In this document: one piece after another, positions 1-12,000 of the stretch
Numbering within the stretch: position 1 is the stretch's first letter
Layout of the letters: each line of letters begins with the position of its first letter
Source of the DNA: a virus
Length of the DNA stretch: 23,934 nucleotides
Strand: one strand, 5' to 3'
Virus record (IMG/VR): IMGVR_UViG_3300021142_000180
Location: 1 to 23,934 of that record
The notes under the pieces: generated by a model
What the model was told of the DNA's origin: nothing
The model's input: the letters and a program-made list of their open reading frames with translations, nothing else
Databases searched by the model: none
Position numbers and translations under genes: made by a program

Positions 1-3000
1 GTTGCTAGTTCGTTAGGTATTGATGCTGATCCTATTACATTAGTTGACCTAACCTTACAAAAAATTAATGCTAATAGACCAAATACTGCACCTTATTACT
101 TTAGCGACATGGTTCCATACGGTGCTGCGGTTACTACTGATCTTACAGTAGTTGATCACAGGATCAAAATCTATCCACTGAGTTCAGTGTTTAGTCTAGA
201 CAGCTTGTCTAATAAAGCAGTACTTGTATATCAAAAATCAAACGGTGTTAAAAAACAATTAATATATGGACGTGATTATACGTTTAGTGATCAAGCAACA
301 ATTGTAATTGATCCTTCAGTCGCACTGTTAACCGGCGATACTATTACTACTGTTGAATACGATAGTACTGACGGATGCTTTGTTCCAGAGACTCCTACAA
401 AATTAGGTATTTGGCCAGCATATGTTCCTCAAATATATCTAGATTCTACACTATTATATTCTCCACAATATATGATTCAAGGACATGACGGTAGCGTTAT
501 ATTAACTTACGGCGACTACCGCGATGCAATGTTATTAGAATTAGAAACAAGAATTTATAATAATATTAAAGTCAAATATGATCCTAGTATCTTTGATATA
601 TTTTCAGTGATTCCTGGATATAATAGAAAGACAGATTATAGTCTAGAAGAATTTAATCAAGTACTAGCACCTACATTTTATAAATGGACTGGGTTAGTCG
701 GTGTTGATTTTACTCAGCCGTTAACTTACGATGCATCAAACACATTTACTTACAACTATTCTTTAGATGTAATGCCTAACGGCAATCCAGCCCCGGGATA
801 TTGGAGAGGTATCTATCGCTATATGCTTGATACAGATCGTCCGCATTTATGTCCTTGGGAAATGTTAGGATTTACAGTTGAACCAAGTTGGTGGACAAGT
901 GTCTATGGTCCAACACCGTACACTAGCGATAATCTAGTTATGTGGGAAGACTTATCTACCGGTACTATTCGCAAACCCGGAGTACCGCCAGAGGTAGTAT
1001 TACAGTATGCAAGACCATTTTTAATAAATCATATTCCAGTTGACGAAGCTGGCAATTTAATAAGTCCGCTCGAATCAGGATTAGCTGCCGGAACATTTTC
1101 TCCCAATGCAGATAATAATTTTGTATTTGGCGACATAAGTCCAGTTGAATCAGCGTGGCGTCGAAGTAGCTATTATCCATTTAGTGTGTTAATAGCAAGT
1201 ATGTTATTAACTCCTGCAAAAACATTTGGAGTACTATTAGACAGATCTCGCATTGTCCGTAACGTTGCCGGCCAACTAGTTTATAAAGATACCGGATTGC
1301 GTATTCGTCCAGCTGATGTAGTTGTTCCAAGTATATATTCAAGCACAACTAGAATACAAACTGCGGGTATTGTTAACTATGTAGTTGATCTTATTTTAAA
1401 TGTTATATTCAGTAATAATTTAGAATCTTATAATAATTATAATACTGATTTAAAATCTTTAACACCACAACTGAGTTATCGCGTTGGAGCATTTACTAAT
1501 CAGCCACAGTTTAATTTATTATTAGAAAGCAAAACGCCACTAGCAACAGGTAGTGTTTTTATTCCTACAGAAAGCTATAATATTTTCTTGAACACATCGA
1601 GCCCTGTTAAAAAGCTAACCTATAGCGGCGTAATTATTACTAAGAGTGCATCTGGTTTTGAAGTTAAGGGCTACAGCAAATCTCAACCTTATTTTAACTA
1701 TTACAGTTATTTGGAATCTGGTATTAGTATTAATGTCGGGGGTATCTCGGAGGAATTTGTTGTGTGGACTCCCGGACAGCAATATATTATTGGACAAGTG
1801 ATCCAATACGGTAATGCTTATTATAGATCAACAGCAAATACAACCGCCGGTTCAAGTTTTGATACAACTAGCTTTGTAACATTAAATCAATTGCCAATTG
1901 TCGGTGGTGTAACAGCACAATTTAGAAAGTCTTGGGATCGTAACACAGTAAATTCTGCTCCTTACGGCACAACATTTACCACAGTTCAAGAAGTTGTAGA
2001 TTTTATGTTAGGATATGAACAGTGGTTGATTGATCAAGGTTTTGTTTTTAACAACTTCAATAATAATTTAGCCGCAGTAACCAATTGGTCAACTAGTGCT
2101 AAGGAATTTATGTTCTGGACCACACAAAATTGGTCATCGGGACAGGATAAGTGGAGCGAATGGCTACCAAATCAAGAATATTCCTACGGTACTATTGTTA
2201 AATTTAATGGCAGTTATTATAGTGCAATTTATAATATTCCATCTTCGGATGTGTTTGAAATCACACAATGGGAATTGCTTTCTGGTTTAAGTAATATCGG
2301 CAGTTCTGTAATAAGCCTAAGCCCAGCCGCCGGCGGTGTAACATTTACTAATAATTTAACTGTTGTCGATAGTATTGGAAATTCTTTCAATGATTATGAA
2401 ATATTTAAAGTTGACGGAACGCCTATACCACTTAACCAGCTATCATCATATCGCAATGGAAATACTGTCACATACACTTCTGAAAATTCTGAAGGACTAT
2501 ACTGTGCAAGTTTTTATCTAATACAAAATGAACATGTGGCATTAATTGATAATATTGATATTTTTAACGATGTTATATATAATCCCCCAACGGGTTATCG
2601 CCGTGACCGCATTAAATTATCCGGCTATGTTACCACCGGATGGTATGGCGGATTAGATATTCCCGGGTTTATATTTGATTCTGCAACCGTAGAAGCATGG
2701 CAGCCTTGGCAAGATTACAACATGGCTGACATTGTTCTATATCAAGGCTACTATTATAGTGCTAAAGCATTTACAGCAGGCACCTCTACATTTATCGCAT
2801 CTGATTGGATTCAACTATCATCAAAACCTACAGCTCAAATTTTGCCTAACTGGACTAACTCTGCTACACAATTTACAGATTTCTATAGTTTAGAAGTTGA
2901 TAGTTTTAATACCGATCAACAAACAATGGCACACCATTTAATTGGCTATCAAAAACGTCAATATTTAGATAACATTATTCAAGACTCGGTTAGCGAATTT

Positions 3001-6000
3001 AAATTTTATCAGGGAATGATTCGTGAAAAAGGAACACAAAATGTTCTTAATCAACTGTTTGGAGTCCTTAGTTCAGATGCAGCCGAGAGCCTAACATTCT
3101 ACGAAGAGTGGGCACTACGTGTCGGACAATATGGTGCTGCAAATGCTTTTGAAGATATTGAAATTGTATTAGATGCAAGCGTAGTTAAAAATAATCCCCA
3201 AGGATATTTACTATCACCAAGAATTGATTCTTCAGTAAGTCCGTTTATTATTCAACAAACTCCTAATGATATCTATGTAAAATCTCTTGGATATAACTCT
3301 AATCCGTTCCCTGCATTAGTAAATTCAACTCCGTTATTGCGCAGTGCTGGCTATGTTGATCCAGCCGATGTGGTATTTTCTTTAGGATATATTTCAGATA
3401 TTACTAAACAAGACATTACGAAATTATCTAATGGACAATATGTTTGGTGTGCATTTGACGGCCCAAGCTGGAATATCTATCGATTTACTGATTTATTAAT
3501 TCGTGCTACTAATGTAACATATGACGGTACAACACTGACTATTACTACACAGAATATTGTTCCTATCGTCGCTGGATCTTATGTTGGCTTAGCACAGTCT
3601 GGAAGTTTTGATGGATTCTATCAAGTAGCAACAGTAACATTAAATTCGTTTACTATTACTGCGTCTAACCTAACAGTAGCACAACCGTTTACCTCATACA
3701 ATGAACTAATAATTTACTCATTGATCACACAGCGTACAGCGTCCTTAGATATCTTAGACACTTTAAAACTAACTCACCTGACTCCCGGTTCATTAATTTG
3801 GGTCGATGATAATGGTAGCGGACAGTGGGCAAATTACAAATACTCCCCAGTTTACAAGCAAAAGTCACTATCTAATCCTACGCCTTCCGCAGGATTTACG
3901 TTCGGCTCAACTATTGCTGTGAACAGTCAAAATTCAGTAATGACTGTAGGAAACTCACAAGGTTCATTATATGTTTATGATAAAGTAGGAAAATCAGTAG
4001 CCTGGGAACGCCGAGGTGCTATTCCTATTCCTTTCTTATCAACAAATTACTTTTTAACCAGCCAACCTAATTTATATGCAACAGTAGTTGCAATCAGTGC
4101 AGACGGCACATGGTTAGTTTCTGGTAGCCCACTTGCCGGATATATTAAAACCAACTATCAGGGAATATGGTCTACCGGTGTAGATTATGTTCTTAATAAT
4201 GTAGTTCTTTATAATAATGTATATTATCAAGCACTACAGGCTTCTTATAATCAAACACCAACAACAGTATCACTTTATTGGAAAATAATTCCTTATATTG
4301 CAGTCGATAAGATTAGTGGTGATGAATCCAATGCACATGTTGGCCAAGGTGTAATTAGTATATACAAAAAAGATATTAATAATGACTATTCGTTAGTTGA
4401 TTCTATTGTTAGTCCAGTTCCTACTGCCAATGAAAATTTTGGATCACAGATGGTATTTGGCAATAACGTGTTATATGTTAGTGCTTTGGGTTATTCAAAC
4501 AATAAAGGTAAAGTATATAAATTATCATACAAAACAACGATAGAGCAAACTACAACCTACAATCCAGTCGGCAGCTCTGCTGGTACCTTAGTGGTCACAT
4601 CTACTAGCGGTATTAGAGCAGGCATGATCGTTCAGGGAGCCGGATTTACTTCTGGACAAATTGTTGAAGGTGTACTGACAAAAATAACTTTTGCTAGTAG
4701 TGCAAATATTGGACGTGTTGCTAGCGGAATGACTGTTAGTGGAACAAATATATTGCCTGGAACTTTAGTTGTAAGTAAAGGTTCTGATAATTTAGGTAAC
4801 AACTATATTATCGTAAGAAGTTCACAAGATATGAATACTAATATATCTTCAGTTGAATTTAATGGTAACCCGCTACTAACATTTATCGCAACTAATGTTG
4901 CGAGTATGAATACATTGTTGCTCAGTGGTAGTCCGGATAGTACACCTGCAGGAGCATTAACATTTGTATCTAATAGCTGGACATACGACTTTAGCGAAAC
5001 ATATGTAGGTGCAGCCACAGGAAGTAATTTTGGAAGTTCCTTAGTTCTAAGCCAAGATGGAAATACTTTTGCAATTGCATCATCTAGCAATACACTACCC
5101 GGTGTAGTTAATATATACAAAAATTCCGGAGCAGGGTTGACTGCTTATCAGACACTAACCGGAACTACTACTGGATTTGGTCGAAGTATTTCGATATCAA
5201 AGTACAGCGACTTCCTTGCAATATCAGATGATCATACTAGTGTAGGTACCATTAATCAACAAGGAAGTGTAGTAGTTTACAGCAATAGTTCTACCGGCTA
5301 TACTGTTTCGCAGTCATTAGTCAATCACTATCCCGAGTCGAGTGGATTATTTGGCAATAAAATTGCGTTTATGAATAACGACAACACTATTGCAGTCTAT
5401 AGCAAATACGGTGATGTTTCAATATCAACTTCGTTTGATTCGTACACAGAATTACTTTATTATTCTAATAATGCTCCGCAAACTTTAGTTAATGAATTAA
5501 TTATTGGGACTGAATATAAAATTACCTCTTTAGGAAATTTATCACAAGATCAGTGGAATATAATTGCAACGTCTACCCCAATTACTGCTGCAAGTATAGG
5601 AACTTCTTATAAAATCCTATCTTTAGGTAATACTGATTGGAATTCTGTCGGAGCAACATATTGTACATTTACAGCAACTTCAATTCTATGGTCGCCCACT
5701 GACACTGTTTCAAATTTAATTAATGTTAATTCCTTAATATCCGGACAACTAATAGTGGGCCAGGTAATATCAGGAATTGGAATTCCACTTGGAACAACTA
5801 TTATAAATGTAAATAATTCTAACATTTATCTATCTTCTTCAATCTCTGCCATCCCGACTAATTCTCCAATTACAATTACAGCTTCGTTATTGTATGCAGT
5901 TGGATCAGAGATTCGAGTATCAACATTTGGTACAGGAACTGGAGTAGTAGTAGCTCCTAATTACACATACGCTGTCGGTTCATATTTTGTAGCAAAAACT

Positions 6001-9000
6001 ACAGGAACCGGTACAGGAACTGCGGAATTAGCAAATTATGTATTCCAAAATAATTTAAATTCTACCGTAATAAGTCCAACAACATTTGATAAATCTTCTA
6101 CAAATTTCATTACTTTAGAATCCGATAATGGAAAAGTTGATATCTACGATCGATATAATTCTAAATGGGTATTCAGCGAAAGTCTTACATCAACTAATCA
6201 ACAAGGCGATGCCTACGGAACAGGTTTTGCAGTTGCTGATAATCAGATATTCGTCAGTGCAATAAATGCGCTCGATCAAAATTTAAAATCTGGTCAAGTC
6301 TATAGTTATGAAAAATTATCCGGAACATACAGTTGGGAATCTAGTCGAACTGAGGTACTAGCAGCTGATGTTTCTAAAGTTAAAAAAACATTCTTATATA
6401 ATCGTGCATTAGGTAAACTAGTAACATATTTAGATGTTATTGACCCTTTACAAGGAAAAATAGCAGGACCTGCACAAGAGGAAATACAATATCAAACATT
6501 CTACGATCCTGCAAGTTATTCTTATAGTGATGGAACAGTTTCAGCCACAGTTAATACAAAATCATTCTGGACCACCCAAACAGTCGGTCAACTATGGTGG
6601 AATTTAACAACTACTAAATTTGTTGAAAATCATTTTGATGATCCAAGTTATCGAAACAATACATGGAATACTCTTGCTCCTGGCGCCAGTGTTGATATCT
6701 ATGAATGGGTTTCCTACAATCAATTACCAGCAGTCTGGGACTCTAAAGCAGATACTCCCGCAGGGATAGCAGCCGGAATAAGCGGTACTAGTTTATACGG
6801 AAATTCAGCATACTGTCTAACGCAAACATACGACAATATTAGTAAAACATTTTCTAATACCTATTATTTCTGGGTTAAAAATAAAAAAATTATTCCTGCA
6901 AATGTTACTGGAAGAAACATGTCGGCTAATGATGTTGCTAGCCTTATCGCTAGCCCGAGAGGGCAAGGATATACTTGTCTGGCATTAACTAGTACTAATT
7001 CATTTAGTTTAATTAATGCTGCACAATATCTAAAAGATACAGATGTAGTGCTAGCGATTGAATATTGGTTAACAGATAACACAGATCAAAATATTCACAG
7101 TCAATGGAAGTTAATTAGCAACGATTCGATCGTTAATCTACCAGCATCAATCGAACAAAAATGGTTTGATAGTTTATGCGGAATCGATCAAGGTGGTCGT
7201 CAAGTTCCAGATATGACATTGCCTATAAAGTTACGCTACGGTATTGAAAATCGCCCACGCCAGAGTATGTTTGTAAATCGAATCGAGGCATTAAAAGAAT
7301 TTATCGAAAGTGTTAATTTAACATTAATCTCTTATCAAATTACCGAATCAAGAAACATTTCAGCACTAGAATCCTATGATCCAGTGCCAACTACTATTTC
7401 TGGTTTATATGACAAAACTATTGATACTGATGCAGAATTAGTATATGTAAATGCAGTACCATTCAGCCCACCTACCCTAACTCCAATTATAGTAGATGGT
7501 AAAATTACTGGTATTAATATTGTTAATCCAGGCAATGGATATGTTATTGCTCCGTACATTACTATTGCAGGTACAGGAGAAGGTGCAGTAGTTAAATCAA
7601 CAATAAATGCATTAGGAAAAATTAGTGGAGCAACTATTATTAACGGAGGCGAAGGCTACGATAGTAATACAAAATGTTCAGTTAGAAGTTATTCAGTATT
7701 AGTTCTTAGTGATAGTACATCTCAAAATTCTTGGAGTATATATTCATACGATCTAACAACAAAGCTATGGTCTAAGACACTAACTCAATCATACGATGTT
7801 CGAAATTATTGGAAATATGTTGATTGGTTTGCCACAGGATACAATCAATTTTCATCAGCAGACTATGCTGTTAGTACATTCGTTGACTTAAATTCAATTT
7901 CTCCTGCTATTGGTGAAATGGTAAAAGTTTTAAATGTAAACGCCGGCGGCTGGTTGCTATTAGAAAAATATGCCAATTCAACTTCAGTAGATTGGACACA
8001 AAGTTATAAGGTTGTTGGTATTCAAAATGGTACTATACAATTTAATACATCATTATATGAGTTTACAGGCACCAATGTTGGCTATGATGCTAGTATATTT
8101 GACGGTGTAGATTTTGATATCCAAGCAACTCGCGAGTTAAGAATAATCTTGAATACAATTAAAAATAATATTTTAATTGACGATCTTAAAACAAACTATT
8201 TAAATTTATTCTTTAGTAGTGTTCGTTATGCTCACAGAGAACAACCTTTCATTGATTGGATATTTAAAACAAGTTTTGTTCGTGCAACGCATAATGTTGG
8301 TGCATTGAGTCAGCCAGTAAATTATCCGTCTGACAATTTAAATAATTTCCAAGATTATGTTGCAGAAGTTAAGCCATATAGAACTAAGTTACGTGAATAT
8401 ATCAGTGACTATACCGGTTTAGATATCGGCCAAGCTGCTGTAACAGACTTTGATTTACAATCAAATTACGAAAATAGATCTATTACTGCGATTGGTGCAC
8501 AATTTAAAAATAATGCTATTCAGAGTTTTGATCAGGCATTAAACAGTTATCCTTGGAAATTCTGGAGTGATAATTTAGGATTTGTTGTAACTGAAATTAT
8601 AATTACAAACGGCGGCAGTGGATATGCAAATATTCCACAAGTTGTTATTAGTCAGCCAACTGGTCCTAACCCTAAGATTGCAGTGGCAAATGCATATATT
8701 GCAAATGGAAAAGTCAACAGAGTTCTTATTATTTCCAGCGGCAGTGGATATCTAAGTGCGCCCACTGTAACATTCAACGGCGGATTATCCGTAGGCGGTG
8801 TTGCTGCTAAAGCAGTGGCAATTATAGGGGATAGTGTTGTTCGATCAAATCTTACTGCATTGAAGTTTGACCGAGTTGATCAAACATATTATATTCTAAA
8901 TTTAGAACAAACCGACACATTTACTGGATCAGGTTCTCGACTACAATTCCCATTAACTTGGGCCCCAGATGTAAAAGTTGGTTCAGCAGTTGTAACAGTT

Positions 9001-12000
9001 AACGGAGAAATAATTTTAAGAGAATTATATAAATTAGCTGTGGTTAGTTCAACATCTGCAGGTTACACACAGTATTCTGGAACAATTATTTTTAATTCTG
9101 CTCCCGCAAATAACAGCACAATTGTGGTAAAATACAAAAAAGATATTAGCATTTTAAATGCAACTGATCGTATACAGCACTATTATAATCCAACTACTGG
9201 TCAATTAGGTAAAGATTTGTCACAATTGATGACTGGTATCGATTATGGTGGAACTGTTGTCAGCGGATTAGGATTTAATGTCAGCGGAGGTTGGGGTGTA
9301 ACTCCTTACTATTCTGAATCATGGGATAATAGAGATCCGTCATTTAATGATTATATTGTGCAAGTAACTGCAAATACTCATTCCTTTACATTACCTTATA
9401 TACCGACTACAGGCACAGAAATTAATATCTATCATACAAAAACTAATACAGTTTCTTATATATCGGACGGATCTACCCTTGGATATGCATTTGATATAAA
9501 TCTTATTTCTCCAACTGTAAACATAACATCAACGTCAACAGCAGTTGATGTTAGCAGCACATATAATTCTGTAGGCAGTGTTGGTTATATTCTTAAAGTT
9601 GCCAGTACTGCAGGTATAGTACCCGGTATGGTTATTACTGGTACAGGTTTTAATTCTAGACAAAAAGTTGTCCGTGTTGTCGATTCAACAACTTTAAATA
9701 TTAGTCCAGTTCCTGATAGTACACCAAGTGGTACATTAACATTTAGTAATACTGCTGGCGGATTTATCCTTACCGTCGCAAGTGTTACTGGATTAAAGAT
9801 TGGGGACATTGTTACCAGTACTGGATCAGCATTTAGCTACAATACAACTATAACTGCAATAGATTCTACAAATAATTGTGTTACACTAAATCAAATTATT
9901 TTAAATCATATCGATAACGGAACAACAATAACATTTGCTCGGCAGCTAGTACAACCAACTGATGTGATTATATATGCTAACGGTACTATTTTATTAACAG
10001 CATCTGCACCAATCGGTGCTCTTATTAATATCACTGGATCATATCGTCCTGTAAGATTAGATGATCCGCATTACGGCACAGTTAATCAAATCAACGCATC
10101 AGCAATTGTAACAACACCGATTGCTGATGGAGTGTCGAGTACATTTACGATTCCAGGTTCATACACAGTAAATGATGGCGACGAGTTCATCCTACGTCAG
10201 AGCACTAGCGAAGGTTCTATTACTCCTTCTAGCATTGACTATGACACTGCTATCGATGGCGGAAATCTAGCTTATAGTACTGCTAGCGGACTAGCAGCCG
10301 ATGATATTGTTCTCGACGGTGACGGCTTGATAACTCCATCAAGTAGTCCTGCTCCTGAGGAAGTGATTCCTGGACAGATAGTAGATACTCTAGCTATTAA
10401 AGTATATGATCAAGCACAATCTGGTTCAGCAGATATTAAAGTTGATAATCATGTTACTGATGGGCTGACCAGCGCATTTGCTATCGGCCAACTACCGAAT
10501 AGTTCAAGAGCGGTTATAGTTAAACTTGGTACGTCTATTAAAACTTATACAACAGATTATACTATAGATTATGCAAATAAATTGGTTGTATTTAATAATA
10601 TTCCTTCCGCAGGTCAGACTGTTAGTATTTTTAGTATAGGATTTAATGGAAATAATATCTTAGACATTGATTATTTTGTCGGTGATGGTGAAACTACTGA
10701 ATTTGTAACTAAAGCTACTTGGGTATCATCTCTAACTAGTTTAGTATACGTTAACGGAGTTGTAGCATCTCCAACATTGTTTAAAACTGATAATAGTTAT
10801 ACATTTGCTAACGCAGTTGGTCTTAAATTTTCAACAGCACCTGCTGCTGGTGCATTGATTAATTTCATCATCGTCAGCGGTAGTCAGCAAACATTTGCTA
10901 TTACAAAAACTGAAACTGTACCAACAAATGGTTCTACAACATATACTCTACAATATCCAATTGGAAAAACATTACCAAACGAATCAAATATGATTGTGCG
11001 TGTTGATCAGAGTATTTTACAAGCACCAACTAACAGTTATTTTACCATAGGCAAAAATAGATTAACATATACTGTAGATTCTACCAAAGCAGTGCCATAT
11101 TCAGCACCTACTAATAATATTTTAGTATATGCTGGTGGAAATCTATTAACACTTGGGGTTGATTATACTGTAGATCCGAGTGCAATCTCAGTTAAAATTA
11201 ATAAGATCGTTTATTCAACCTACAGTGGAAAACAATTAATTGTTAGTATAATTTCTAATGATGGATATAGCTACAATGCAACCACTGGACAAATTACATT
11301 TGCACAAGCATACGATAATGCACATACTGTTGAAGTTATTAGCTCTTATCTACAAGATATATTAGATATTCAAAGAACTAATATCGAATATGTTTCGTCG
11401 TTTACCTTGACTCCCGGCACAACAGAATTTTATACATATAATGCTGTCGGTGGAGGAATAATACAACTAGACAGACCTGTAATTGATAATAATTATGTCT
11501 GGGTAGTTCAAGGAACAACATTATTAACACCGAGCATTGATTATAAATTAAACGATGATTTACAAAGTATTGTTTTAGCAAATCCGCCTCATTCGGGAGA
11601 TGTTATTTCAGTTATTACATTTGGTAGCAATATTCTTCCAAATGCTGGTATTTCATATATGCAATTTAAAGATATGTTAAACCGTGTATCTTATAAACGA
11701 TTAAATGCCAATAAGAGAACTACGTTAGTTAATGATTTAAAATGGAACGATACAACTATTGTTGTCGCTGATGCAAGCACATTAGATGTTCCTAATCCGA
11801 GTAGCAATCGTCCGGGCATTATTGAAATACGTGGAGAGCGTATTGAATACTTTACCCTTAATGGAAACGTATTAGGACAGTTACGTAGAGGAACACTAGG
11901 AACTGGTGTATATAATTTAAATAGAGCAGGAACATATGTTCAAGGTATCGGAGCAAGCGAAACAATTCCATATACTGATACTACTACAACCGAAACTATT

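Larger units (their letters stand above)
3892..6354 (+). repeat. Interrupted FG-GAP-like beta-propeller region
   Basis: About eight blade-like units recur in the giant protein. Each has an FG(S/N/R) turn, a hydrophobic strand, a D/N-G turn, and a 'G.V.VY' strand. Examples are FGSTIAVNSQNS, ISADGTWLVSGSP, NFGSQMVFGNN, NFGSSLVLSQDGNTFAIAS, GFGRSISISKYSDFLAIS, LFGNKIAF, and YGTGFAVADNQIFVSA with KSGQVYSYEK. This is the signature of integrin-type FG-GAP propellers. The blades are interrupted by a CBM-like module (4168), a G.GI..GT module pair (4570-4960) and a nested cassette (5497-6042). The number of blades is judged by eye. Confidence 0.55.

Noticed and set aside
109-111. ATG taken as the start of the giant gene
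   Set aside because: The frame is open from base 1 and there is no Shine-Dalgarno sequence upstream. The codons before it read as ordinary protein, so the real start lies outside the window.
4803-5120. Minus-strand frame of 105 codons
   Set aside because: It lies entirely inside the giant gene in antisense, has no ribosome-binding site, and has a composition expected from the complementary strand of a Ser/Thr/Gly-rich gene.
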